The notes beneath the pieces are model-generated. The model was not told where the DNA came from. It was given only the letters and a program-made list of their open reading frames with translations, and made no database searches. This document shows, in pieces, positions 25,222-32,717 of a DNA stretch of 38,173 bases. The stretch's first letter is position 1. Each line of letters starts with the position of its first letter. Origin of the DNA: Lysobacterales bacterium (GTDB taxonomy: Bacteria > Pseudomonadota > Gammaproteobacteria > Xanthomonadales > SZUA-36); assembly GCA_029859505.1 (NCBI GenBank), contig JAOUCZ010000013.1, positions 1 through 38,173 of the forward strand, written 5' to 3'. The translations under genes were made by a program, and so were the position numbers.

Positions 25222-25363
25222 AGTATTAATTATTCCTGTTGTCAGGTTGGAAAGATAACCAATTCACCGTTAGGAAGGCGACCCGAAATTCACGTCCAAC
25301 CAGAGTAATGGCATCAAGTAAATCGTTCTCTGATCCTGCAGGTCGCATTTTTCTTTTAATTGC

Positions 25364-25744
25364 TCAGTTCATTGAGTGAAGATAAATACGGTTACCTTCA
25401 GTATCAACAATAATTGCGAAATATCCAATTTCTGGAGATATCTGCCGTTTTTCTGTCACGATAGTGCCACCTGCGGCTTCAACCCGGTTCAACACATCAA
25501 GCAGATCAGAACCTCCATTCAAGTAGAGTTTAGCCCCGCTTTGGGAAGGGATGCATCCATCGCCGGTGACAACTGCGCCACCAATACCGGCACCCGGTTC
25601 GTGCTGAAAAAACCCCATCTTGATATGGCCCATGTCACGGGTTGGCATATCGGATGCATAAATCTCACTATAGAAGCGGACAGCCCGTTCAAAGTCCGTG
25701 GCCGGAATTTCGAACCAGTTAATGGCACTTTTCAGTTTTTCCAT
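25364..25744 (-). CDS. VOC superfamily (glyoxalase-like) protein
   Basis: A 126-residue vicinal-oxygen-chelate fold protein with two beta-alpha-beta-beta-beta halves: INWFEIPATDFERAVRFYSEIY at the N-terminus and LDVLNRVEAAGGTIV...GYFAIIVDTEGNRIYLHS at the C-terminus. This matches the VOC proteins of the PhnB/glyoxalase-like kind with unassigned substrates. I chose the ATG at 25744, which has GAGGTG 9 bases upstream; an in-frame GTG at 25756 would add four residues and lacks a site. It lies 142 bases upstream of the rimO start on the same strand, so a shared transcript is possible. Confidence 0.87.
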   Translation of the reverse strand: MEKLKSAINWFEIPATDFERAVRFYSEIYASDMPTRDMGHIKMGFFQHEPGAGIGGAVVTGDGCIPSQSGAKLYLNGGSDLLDVLNRVEAAGGTIVTEKRQISPEIGYFAIIVDTEGNRIYLHSMN

Positions 25745-25786
25745 GTTCCTGCACACCTCGTGAAAAGAAGAACAGGAAGTATAGCC

Positions 25787-25820
25787 CAGGACCTGTGCGT
25801 GTGCGCACGGGTCCTGTTTT
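25787..25820 (+). terminator. Very stable hairpin with a plus-strand T-tract
   Basis: The arms CAGGACCTGTGCG (25787-25799) and CGCACGGGTCCTG (25804-25816) pair over 13 base pairs (one T-G wobble) with a TGTG loop, followed by TTTT then ATTT on the plus strand. By form it is a factor-independent terminator for plus-strand transcription, yet both flanking genes are on the minus strand, where no T-run follows. It could stop antisense transcripts, or act on the minus strand as a stable 3' end of the PDZ-gene mRNA. Confidence 0.5.
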
Positions 25821-25822
25821 AT

Positions 25823-27187
25823 TTAGTGGGAAGAGGAGGTGATTGTGACGGTGTGGGTTTCAAGGTCTCCCGGGAGAAAGAAACTGGTCCGGTCGTCCGG
25901 CATAGTGGTTTTCAGGGTGCGATTCTTCCGATTACGTTTAATATCCATGACGAGTTCATCGCCGGATTCGAAGCCGCGTAATGCACGCATGAACTCAGCT
26001 GGAGAATTTACCTCGGTTTCACCTACCTGCAAAATTACATCACCGGACTTCAGTTGCAGATCATTGTCCGTCCTGGCTTTCAAAACCAGTACGCCGCGGT
26101 CTGTTTTGAAATATTCACCCAGGCCGGGATCAATTTCGGCCAACTGCAATCCCTGCGCCATGGGCCAGCCAAACCAGACATTGGTGTCTTCCAGTGCGAA
26201 ATGACCCAGTTCTGACATTTCATGAAGTTCAATTTCCCATTCGTCGGCTCGCGGTGCATCCATGGAGGACTCTCTCAAGGCTCGCCGTTTTTCAATCTCC
26301 GTCCGCATTTGATCTATCTTCGCAGTCATTTCAACGGTATCTATATCGGGTACAACGATTCGTTCAATGGTAATGACATTTTCAGGTGAAGCAGGAGAGT
26401 GTGGTGACCTTACAGATGCTGTCACATGGGGTGGCCTGGGAGCGGTAGGGAAGCGGGTCACGGACTGCCAGCTCAGCGGCTCCCGGATTTCCGGAACCAC
26501 TGTTAAATCCAGTACCTTATCCCCGCGTTCGACCGAGATGATTAAAGGTTTATCGGCCTCGACATCACGCATTGCAACGCGAAGCCCGTCTCGTGCATCT
26601 TCTATTTCATCAATGTCTTTGAGCACATGCCCCCCAACGGCGATAATAACGTCGCCCTGTTTGATACCCGCGCGTTCGGATGGACCATCCGGTGAAACAC
26701 CCAGAATCTCGACACCCTTTTCATTGGCATCGCCAAGAATGACGCCGATAACGGGTCTTTCAGAAGTGCGTATGACATAGCTTGCCCTGTGCCGGTCGGC
26801 GCGGGCACGGGCCAATTCACGATTGACAAGTGCAATTTCACGAGAAGTTTCCTGCAGTTGCCTGCGTGCATGGGTCAGTTCCTCATGCATTTTCTCCATT
26901 TCGGCTTCACGTGCAGCCCGGGCCTCAACGCTTTGTTGTGCTGACAACTTACGCTGCTCGGAAGCCTGCATGAGTTGCTCCTGCGCTTTTTCCATTGACG
27001 CCTCTGCCGCAAGACGCTGCTCCTTTGCAGTAGACATTGCCTTCTCGTATTCCGCTTCGAGCCGGGCCTGTAATTCGGCCTCCTCAGCCAGTTCAGCAGA
27101 CTCACTCTCCGCAGATGCCGTTGCAAAATTGACCTGTCCAAGCAATAGCAGCGCTGCAAATGCCATCAGGGTTTTCCGATATTTCAT
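25823..27187 (-). CDS. Exported coiled-coil protein with two PDZ domains
   Basis: A 454-residue protein: signal peptide (~1-25, ending ASA), a long charged coiled coil (~28-135, rich in Glu, Ala, Arg), a first PDZ domain (~145-225, PVIGVILG...GIKQGDVIIAVGG) and a second (~355-440, GVLVLKA...LQLKSGDVILQVGE). There is no protease triad or other catalytic motif, so it is likely a periplasmic scaffold or regulator that binds protein C-termini. GAGGCAC lies ~9 bases before the ATG at 27187. It is third in an operon behind an ECF sigma factor and a membrane anti-sigma-like protein, 23 bases after the latter, which suggests it senses or modulates envelope stress in that circuit. Confidence 0.85.
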   Translation of the reverse strand: MKYRKTLMAFAALLLLGQVNFATASAESESAELAEEAELQARLEAEYEKAMSTAKEQRLAAEASMEKAQEQLMQASEQRKLSAQQSVEARAAREAEMEKMHEELTHARRQLQETSREIALVNRELARARADRHRASYVIRTSERPVIGVILGDANEKGVEILGVSPDGPSERAGIKQGDVIIAVGGHVLKDIDEIEDARDGLRVAMRDVEADKPLIISVERGDKVLDLTVVPEIREPLSWQSVTRFPTAPRPPHVTASVRSPHSPASPENVITIERIVVPDIDTVEMTAKIDQMRTEIEKRRALRESSMDAPRADEWEIELHEMSELGHFALEDTNVWFGWPMAQGLQLAEIDPGLGEYFKTDRGVLVLKARTDNDLQLKSGDVILQVGETEVNSPAEFMRALRGFESGDELVMDIKRNRKNRTLKTTMPDDRTSFFLPGDLETHTVTITSSSH

Positions 27188-27210
27188 TGATATGTGCCTC
27201 GTAATATAAA

Positions 27211-27765
27211 TCAAAGTGACGCCATGCGGCCGTAGTCAATTTCCCATTGCTGTTGGTAAATCTGAGCCAGATCCAGCATGAGGTTGACACGTTGTCCCCA
27301 CAGGTCGATCGAGTCGGGTGTCAAACTGAGCTCCCTGTCCACCTGTGCTATCAGGTCTTCAAGTTCTGCCACATAAATTGCGGATTCAGCGGGCATCGAG
27401 TTGGTTTCCTGTCGCAATTCTTTAACCTGTGCTTCCATATTCTGTGACAAGCCGATAAGCGCGTTAATGTTGTCTTCTATTGGTACAGACGCAGACCCGG
27501 TCTCCAACGTCGCAAACTCCTGCCCAGGTGGTTTACCCGCTGTGTCGATGCCGTTGTTGTTCATTACCAGGCTAATGACCAGTACAAGGCTTGCAGCCAC
27601 CGCCAGCCACCCACCTGTGCGTTGCCAGTTCCGTTTGCTGGCCTGGTTGGTCTGCAGTGCAGACTCGATCTGGGCCCAACCGTCATATCCGGGCTCAATG
27701 GCTTCAAGATCACTTAATCCAAGCGGGTCAGATGTGCTTTGCTTTGAATGATCGTGTGTAGTCAT
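27211..27765 (-). CDS. Probable membrane anti-sigma factor
   Basis: A 184-residue protein with a cytoplasmic N-terminus of about 50 residues, one membrane helix (~53-67, WLAVAASLVLVISLV) and a periplasmic part of ~115 residues predicted to be helical (LSQNMEAQVKELRQE...). This topology, directly behind an ECF sigma gene (10-base gap), fits an anti-sigma factor that holds the sigma factor at the membrane. The N-terminal zinc motif (H-x3-C-x2-C) of ZAS-type anti-sigma factors is absent; the N-terminus instead has DPLGLSDLEAIEPGYDGWA. Function is inferred from position and topology. Confidence 0.65.
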   Translation of the reverse strand: MTTHDHSKQSTSDPLGLSDLEAIEPGYDGWAQIESALQTNQASKRNWQRTGGWLAVAASLVLVISLVMNNNGIDTAGKPPGQEFATLETGSASVPIEDNINALIGLSQNMEAQVKELRQETNSMPAESAIYVAELEDLIAQVDRELSLTPDSIDLWGQRVNLMLDLAQIYQQQWEIDYGRMASL

Positions 27766-27775
27766 GTTCTTCTCT

Positions 27776-28336
27776 TTACGCAGTTGCGTTTAATGTCAGG
27801 GTTTGGGCTTTGGGCGTATCGTTGCCGGAGATCAGTATTCTGAGTTTGGCGCGGGCGCGGTTTAGACGTGTCTTGGAGTAGCTTTCTGTTTTGCCAACCA
27901 GTTGGGCAATTTCAAGGTGTTTATAGCCTTCCACATCATGTAGCCAGACAACCATACGGTCTTCGTTGTTCAATTGCTGCAGAGCTTGCTCGAGATCCAT
28001 ACATTGTCCAAGGCCATCCTGGTCACCTTGGCCTGGACACATGTAGTCTTCCAGTTCAACGGCGTCGTGACGCGGTAGCTTACGTAGCGCGCTAATCGCG
28101 TGATTTACTGTCACCCTCCGCAACCATCCCCAAAAGGGTGAATCACCACGGTACTGCTTGATTCTTTTAAAGGCGTTGATGAATGCTTCCTGGGTCACGT
28201 CCTGGGCCAGCTCCCGGTGATTACAAATTCGAATTGCCACGGTAAATACTTGTTTGTGATAGATGCGATAGATCTTTTCACAGGCACGCATATCTCCGCG
28301 CTTTGCGCCAGCGAGCGTCAACTCGTCAAGTTCCAT
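27776..28336 (-). CDS. ECF-type RNA polymerase sigma factor
   Basis: A 186-residue sigma-70 family factor of the extracytoplasmic-function group. Sigma region 2 is visible at YHKQVFTVAIRICNHRELAQ followed by QEAFINAF and RGDSPFWGWLRRVTVN; region 4 with its helix-turn-helix is at LNNEDRMVVWLHDVEGYKHL through KTRLNRARAKLR. ECF factors direct RNA polymerase to stress promoters when released by an anti-sigma factor, here probably the next gene. The in-frame ATG at 28357 is a possible earlier start; I prefer 28336 because it sits just downstream of an ECF-type promoter whose predicted start point lies near 28360, and AGG lies 7 bases upstream. Confidence 0.92.
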   Translation of the reverse strand: MELDELTLAGAKRGDMRACEKIYRIYHKQVFTVAIRICNHRELAQDVTQEAFINAFKRIKQYRGDSPFWGWLRRVTVNHAISALRKLPRHDAVELEDYMCPGQGDQDGLGQCMDLEQALQQLNNEDRMVVWLHDVEGYKHLEIAQLVGKTESYSKTRLNRARAKLRILISGNDTPKAQTLTLNATA

Positions 28337-28365
28337 GTTGAAGCCTGATCTCTTCATCGCTTAGT

Positions 28366-28393
28366 AAGACGCCGGTGATTGGAAAAGGGTCGC
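28366..28393 (-). promoter_or_regulatory. Candidate ECF-sigma promoter (autoregulation)
   Basis: Read on the minus strand, GCGACC (28393-28388) and CGTCTT (28371-28366) are separated by 16 bases, the layout of many ECF promoters (AACC-type -35, CGTC-type -10). It lies just before the sigma gene, as expected for an autoregulated ECF operon. The -35 is one base from the common AACC core. Confidence 0.5.
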
Positions 28394-28430
28394 AGAGATT
28401 TGCATAATATTTACTAGTTTAACAAAGCCA

Positions 28431-28458
28431 AAAAAAACGGCCGCTGTAATGCGGCCGT
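28431..28458 (-). terminator. Rho-independent terminator after the M13 peptidase gene
   Basis: On the minus strand ACGGCCGC-attaca-GCGGCCGT is a perfect 8-base-pair stem with a 6-base loop, followed by seven T. It lies 26 bases beyond the metallopeptidase stop codon and before the ECF operon promoter, so it insulates the two units. Confidence 0.9.
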
Positions 28459-28483
28459 CTTCGTTGCTTTCGCTCAAAAACCC

Positions 28484-30580
28484 CTACCAGATTTTAACCC
28501 GGTCTTCAGGGGGCAAATACATTCCGTCGCCTTCCTTAACATCAAATGCTTCGTAAAACGCCGGTACGTTGACTGGTGCACCATTAGTACGGAACTTGGG
28601 TGGGGAGTGCGGGTCGACTGTCAATCGCTGCTTAGCTTCAGCGTCCCGGGCTTTGGAGCGCCATACCTGTGCCCAACCCAGGAAGAAGCGCTGATCGCCG
28701 GTCAGACCATCGATGACGGGCGCCTCTTTGCCCTCCAGAGACATCTTATACGCAAGGTGCGCAATGCTGAGACCGCCAAGATCACCAATGTTTTCACCGG
28801 AAGTGAATTGACCATTAATGGTTAGGCCGTCAATCACCACGTAGCCGTCATACTGGGCTGCCAGTGCATTTTTGCGTACATCAAACTTCTCTGCATCCTC
28901 TTCGGTCCACCAGTCACTCAGGTTTCCGTCACCATCATATTGCCGGCCCTGATCATCGAAACCATGTCCGATCTCGTGGCCAATGACAGCACCGATACCA
29001 CCGTAATTAACAGCATCATCCGCATTCATGTTGAAAAACGGCGGCTGCAGGATGGATGCAGGAAATACAATTTCGTTCCAGGTCGGATTGTAATAAGCAT
29101 TGACGGTTTGAGGGTTCATGAACCATTCATTTTTATCAACTGGTGTGTCAAGCTTATTGAGGTTGCGGTTGTACTCATATTCTGCAGCACTTTTTATATT
29201 TCCTAGCAGGTCGCCGGCTGTAATATTCATTTTTGAGTAATCGCGCCATTCATCGGTATAGCCGATTTTGGGTGTGAACTTGGATAATTTGACTAGTGCC
29301 TGTTGCTTGGTTTCCTCGCTCATCCATTCAAGTTCTATAATGGATTTTTCGTAGGCCTTGATTAAGTTCTTAATCATGGTATCCATACGTGCCTTGGCTT
29401 CAGGCTGGAAATGACGATCAACGTACAACTGGCCCAGTAACTCACCCATGTTGCCATTGACTGAGTTCACTGCACGTTTCCACAGTGGACTTGGCTCTGA
29501 AACACCGGATAAGCCTTCACGGAAAAAATCAAACCAAAGGTTGAAGTAATCCTCACCCAGAACTGGTGAAAAACTGCTCAGGGTCTGGAAGGTCAGATAG
29601 TCTTTCCATTGCTCCAGTCCAGCTTCGGCAATGATGTCATCAGCGGCTTCAAAGAAACTGGGCTGGGAAACGATGTACCGGTCGCGGGCTGGGATGCCTG
29701 CGGCATCAAAGGTGATGTCCCAGTTTATTTTTGGTGCCATCTCTTTGAGTTCTTCCAGGGTTTTGGGATTGTAGCCCTTTACCGGGTCACGGTTTTCTTC
29801 TTTGGTCCAGAAAACTTCTGCCAGTCTGGTTTCCAATGCCAGCAGACCTTTTGCACGTTCCACGGCATTTTCAATGCCGGCCTTTGTGTATACTTTGGTC
29901 ACATAATCGAGGTATAACTGACGGCCTTTCACAAACTGCTCATCATCTTTCAGGTAATAGTCGCGGTCAGGCATGGTCAGGCCGGCTTGTGCAATGTACA
30001 CCACGTTCGTGTCCGGATCTTTTTCATCGGAAAAAATATAACCGCCGATCGGTGACTCCACACCGTAAATACCGAGCGTACTGAATAACCTGTAGATATC
30101 GTCAAGCGAACCTGCAGCCTGAATTTCCGCCAATTCGGATGCGATGGCTTCCGCACCCAGTTTGGTCGCAGTCTCGATATCCATATAAGAGTTATAGAAA
30201 TCCCGGATTTTTTGGGTGGGGCTTCCATTCTTCACGTCCTCTTTGACACTGACCTCCTCGACCAGTGTTCGGATGTCTTTATCCGATTGCTCCCTGAGTG
30301 CATAAAATGTGCCCCAGATTGCCCTATCTGCCGGTATTTCGGTTTTTGCTACCCAATTGCTATTGACGTAATCAAAGAAATCATCCTGTGGACGAACGGT
30401 GTCGCTAAACTCGGACTGGTCGATGCCACTGGTTAGTTCAGTTGTTGCAGTTACAACTTCTTCGACAGGGGCTGCTGCCCCAGGCTCTGCTTGTGGTGTA
30501 ACAGCCGCTTGTTCTGGTTCCTGCTGGCAACCATAAAGACCGACAAGAACGGCCAGAGTGATGGTTAACTTGTAGTTCAT
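28484..30580 (-). CDS. M13 family metallopeptidase, lipoprotein (PepO/neprilysin-like)
   Basis: A 698-residue zinc endopeptidase. The N-terminus is a lipoprotein signal with lipobox LYGC (Cys at ~18), then a linker rich in Ala, Glu and Pro. The N-terminal M13 domain starts near DDFFDYVNSNWV, a typical opening. Zinc ligands are His535 and His539 in HEIGH, with Glu596 in ENIGDLGG as third ligand, about 61 residues on as in neprilysin; the family motif NAYYNP is present upstream. It is likely anchored to the periplasmic face of a membrane and degrades peptides. AAGGAAT lies 8 bases before the ATG. It is a single gene with its own terminator and is divergent from greB. Confidence 0.95.
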   Translation of the reverse strand: MNYKLTITLAVLVGLYGCQQEPEQAAVTPQAEPGAAAPVEEVVTATTELTSGIDQSEFSDTVRPQDDFFDYVNSNWVAKTEIPADRAIWGTFYALREQSDKDIRTLVEEVSVKEDVKNGSPTQKIRDFYNSYMDIETATKLGAEAIASELAEIQAAGSLDDIYRLFSTLGIYGVESPIGGYIFSDEKDPDTNVVYIAQAGLTMPDRDYYLKDDEQFVKGRQLYLDYVTKVYTKAGIENAVERAKGLLALETRLAEVFWTKEENRDPVKGYNPKTLEELKEMAPKINWDITFDAAGIPARDRYIVSQPSFFEAADDIIAEAGLEQWKDYLTFQTLSSFSPVLGEDYFNLWFDFFREGLSGVSEPSPLWKRAVNSVNGNMGELLGQLYVDRHFQPEAKARMDTMIKNLIKAYEKSIIELEWMSEETKQQALVKLSKFTPKIGYTDEWRDYSKMNITAGDLLGNIKSAAEYEYNRNLNKLDTPVDKNEWFMNPQTVNAYYNPTWNEIVFPASILQPPFFNMNADDAVNYGGIGAVIGHEIGHGFDDQGRQYDGDGNLSDWWTEEDAEKFDVRKNALAAQYDGYVVIDGLTINGQFTSGENIGDLGGLSIAHLAYKMSLEGKEAPVIDGLTGDQRFFLGWAQVWRSKARDAEAKQRLTVDPHSPPKFRTNGAPVNVPAFYEAFDVKEGDGMYLPPEDRVKIW

Positions 30581-30681
30581 AACAAAAATTCCTTTAAGGA
30601 AGGTGGGAAAATGACGCTACTATATACCTACAGGGCATCTATTGCAGGTGTCGAAAGTTGGGGTATGAAAAAGGAATAAAG

Positions 30682-31188
30682 ATGGGGAGATGGCGGCCTC
30701 CACAAAAACCGGGAAGTCCATATATAACACCCGAAGGTGCGGCCCGTTTGCGCGAGGAAGTTCAGTATCTGTGGCGAAAACTGCGTCCGGAGGTTGTCAA
30801 GGCACTGGCGGCAGCCGCCGCCGAAGGTGACCGCTCGGAAAATGCGGAATATACCTACCGTAAAAAACAACTGGGTGGCATCGATCATCGTATCCGCTAC
30901 CTGAGTAAACGAATTGACATCATGCAGATTGTCGATCGCGCGCCATCTGATACTTCGGTTATCCGCTTTGGTGCAGAGATCACCCTCAACACTTCATCCG
31001 AGGGCCGTGTGGTTTACCGGATCGTTGGTGTCGATGAGACCGATGCCCCAAAAGGTTTTATATCGATTGACTCACCGGTAGCGCGTGCGTTACTGGGAAA
31101 GCGTATCGGTGATAGCACCGAGGTTGAGCTGCCCGAAGAAAGTGTCAAATTCGAAGTCATTTCCATTCACTACCCGTTGGAGACTTGA
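30682..31188 (+). CDS. greB: Transcription elongation factor GreB
   Basis: A 168-residue Gre factor that enters the RNA polymerase secondary channel and stimulates cleavage of backtracked RNA. The N-terminal coiled coil has the tip sequence GDRSENAEYTYRKKQL, with Asp50 and Glu53 as the acidic residues that hold the catalytic metal. The C-terminal FKBP-like domain contains VGVDETDAP and SPVARALLGKRIGD. Length (E. coli GreB 158) and the basic N-terminal stretch point to GreB rather than GreA. AAGGAAT is 4-5 bases before the ATG at 30682; the frame is open to TTG 30658 but without a site there. The end of the gene overlaps the -35 box of the heat-shock promoter. Confidence 0.93.
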   Translation: MGRWRPPQKPGSPYITPEGAARLREEVQYLWRKLRPEVVKALAAAAAEGDRSENAEYTYRKKQLGGIDHRIRYLSKRIDIMQIVDRAPSDTSVIRFGAEITLNTSSEGRVVYRIVGVDETDAPKGFISIDSPVARALLGKRIGDSTEVELPEESVKFEVISIHYPLET

Positions 31189-31212
31189 AGGCTGTAATTA
31201 CTATCCCCATGT
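31184..31212 (+). promoter_or_regulatory. Sigma-32 (RpoH) heat-shock promoter
   Basis: CTTGAA (31184-31189) and CCCCATGT (31205-31212) are separated by 15 bases, matching the sigma-32 consensus (CTTGAA, then CCCCATnT) at every specified base. The -35 box covers the greB stop codon. Transcription would start near 31218 and serve the small heat-shock gene at 31312. Confidence 0.85.
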
Positions 31213-31217
31213 TAATT

Positions 31218-31311
31218 CCTGTGGCGGCCTTCGGGGGCCACAGGCAGCTTCCGGCCAATTTTTGGCGGAGGTATTTTTAAGACCCTATTGCTTCTAAAGG
31301 AGAATAAGGAA
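31218..31311 (+). promoter_or_regulatory. ROSE-like RNA thermometer in the hsp20 leader
   Basis: The ~94-base leader can fold into three hairpins. First: CCTGTGG (31218-31224) with CCACAGG (31238-31244), holding an inner C(TTCG)G tetraloop. Second: GCCAA (31254-31258) with TTGGC (31262-31266). Third, over the ribosome-binding site: TATT (31286-31289) with AATA (31303-31306), a bulged G at 31290, then CTTC (31291-31294) with GGAG (31299-31302) around a TAAA loop. The TTGCT motif opposite the AGGAG site, with an unpaired or mismatched G, is the hallmark of ROSE thermometers that control ibpA-type genes. Folding was done by eye. Confidence 0.6.
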
Positions 31312-31806
31312 ATGACTACGTTTGATTTTTCACCGCTTTACAGAACTTCAGTTGGATTTGACCGCCTGGCCTCGTTGATGAGTTCAGCGACCCGCCAGGA
31401 CCAGGGTAATAGCTACCCTCCCTACAACATTCGTATCACGAGCGAAGACCATTACCGGATTACCATGGCCATAGCTGGTTTTTCCCAGGATGAGATTGAT
31501 ATCACATCCGAGCAAAACCGTTTGCTTGTCACCGGCAATCGTGCGGATTCCGAAGAGCAGGGCGAGTACCTGCACCGCGGCATCGCAACCCGTTCATTTG
31601 AGCGCCGCTTCAACCTGGCGGACCATGTGAAGGTGGTAGGTGCCAGCCTTGAAAACGGTCTGTTGCACATTGATCTGGAACGTGAGCTTCCCGAGGCGAT
31701 GAAGCCGCGCAACATCAAGATCGAAACATCTGCAGCACCTTTGCTGGATATCGATCAGGGCTCTGATGAAAAGGAAGTCCCACAAGTTAAAGATGAAGCA
31801 GCCTGA
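31312..31806 (+). CDS. Small heat-shock protein, IbpA-like (Hsp20 family)
   Basis: A 164-residue cytoplasmic holdase that binds unfolding proteins in an ATP-independent way and passes them to DnaK/ClpB. The N-terminus MTTFDFSPLYRTSVGFDRL is characteristic of IbpA/IbpB. The alpha-crystallin domain spans ~40-130 (YPPYNIRITSEDHYRITMAI...), with the conserved ENGLLHIDLERE near its end. The C-terminal tail is acidic. AAGGAG lies 9 bases before the ATG; the frame is open to 31288, but the conserved IbpA start fits 31312. Heat regulation is suggested by a sigma-32 promoter and a thermometer-like leader directly upstream; a strong terminator follows. Confidence 0.93.
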   Translation: MTTFDFSPLYRTSVGFDRLASLMSSATRQDQGNSYPPYNIRITSEDHYRITMAIAGFSQDEIDITSEQNRLLVTGNRADSEEQGEYLHRGIATRSFERRFNLADHVKVVGASLENGLLHIDLERELPEAMKPRNIKIETSAAPLLDIDQGSDEKEVPQVKDEAA

Positions 31807-31833
31807 TAAGTTCAGCGCTCGGCAGTAAGAACA

Positions 31834-31864
31834 ATGGGGGTGCAGAAACAGCACCCCCATTTTT
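31834..31864 (+). terminator. Rho-independent terminator after hsp20
   Basis: ATGGGGGTGC-agaaaca-GCACCCCCAT is a perfect 10-base-pair stem with a 7-base loop, followed by four more T. It lies 27 bases beyond the hsp20 stop. Confidence 0.93.
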
Positions 31865-31949
31865 CGAAAAAAACAATCTCAGATTTCCGGATTTGCATCC
31901 GGCCTGATCTGTCGTTAGTCTCACTGGTTTTCAACGGATTTATGTTCAT

Positions 31950-32693
31950 ATGAAACGGATTGCCGTTTGGCTTTACCAGGTTTATATCTGGTTAGTATTC
32001 TTCCCCGTCGGGTTTATCATTACCCTGATTGCGGGATGGACGACTGTCATGGTCGCCTCAATCTGGACGCCGAGAATTGCCAGTCGAAAAATCGCTGCCA
32101 ATTGGGCGCGAATACTCTGTTGGATGACACCGGTGAAGGCCACTGTTGAAGGGGCCGAAAATGCAGACCCTTTGCAAACCTATGTCGTGGTGTGTAACCA
32201 CCAGAGTCAGTATGACATTTTTCTTGTCTACGGCTGGTTAAAGCTGGACCTGAAGTGGGTATTAAAATCGGAATTGCGCAAGATACCTGGGATCGGCATC
32301 GGTTGTGAAAAAGCCGGTCATATCTATATAGATCGCAGCAATCCCGAATTGGCCCGAAAGGCCATCCGGGATGCACTTGATGCAGTTGGTGACGGGGTAG
32401 GTGTGTTGTTTTTTCCGGAAGGCACACGCAGTCTTAATGGCAAAATGGGGCCGTTTAAAAAGGGTGCATTTCGTGTTGCCATAAACCAAAGATTACCCAT
32501 TCTACCGATAACCCTGATAGGCACACGGGACATTATGAAAGCAAGGTCCCTGATGATATCCCCGGGCAAAATGCACATGGTCATACATCCGGCTATCGAA
32601 GTGACTGGTTCTGAGGGTCCTGAAGAAATGCGTGAACTGATGGATGAAACCAGGCAGGTGATCGCTTCGGCGTTACCGAAAGAGCTACGTTAG
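31950..32693 (+). CDS. 1-acyl-sn-glycerol-3-phosphate acyltransferase (PlsC family)
   Basis: A 247-residue membrane-bound acyltransferase that converts lysophosphatidic acid to phosphatidic acid in phospholipid synthesis. It has an N-terminal membrane helix pair (~5-38), the catalytic H-x4-D motif NHQSQYD (His84, Asp89), the FPEGTRS motif (155-161) that binds the glycerol-phosphate, and VLPITLIG-type hydrophobic C-terminal strand region. All family blocks are present and the length is usual. PlsC-family members also include lysophospholipid and ornithine-lipid acyltransferases, so the exact substrate is not settled. The next gene (rhomboid) follows after 24 bases. Confidence 0.9.
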   Translation: MKRIAVWLYQVYIWLVFFPVGFIITLIAGWTTVMVASIWTPRIASRKIAANWARILCWMTPVKATVEGAENADPLQTYVVVCNHQSQYDIFLVYGWLKLDLKWVLKSELRKIPGIGIGCEKAGHIYIDRSNPELARKAIRDALDAVGDGVGVLFFPEGTRSLNGKMGPFKKGAFRVAINQRLPILPITLIGTRDIMKARSLMISPGKMHMVIHPAIEVTGSEGPEEMRELMDETRQVIASALPKELR

Positions 32694-32717
32694 TGTTCCT
32701 TCAACTTGATAATTGCG

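Noticed and set aside
25839-27209. Long plus-strand frames opposite the PDZ gene
   Set aside because: They are Ser/Arg/Cys-rich antisense products of a codon-biased gene on the minus strand, without starts or motifs.
29609-29917. Plus-strand frame opposite the M13 peptidase
   Set aside because: It lies wholly inside a gene with intact zinc motifs on the other strand and has no recognisable features.
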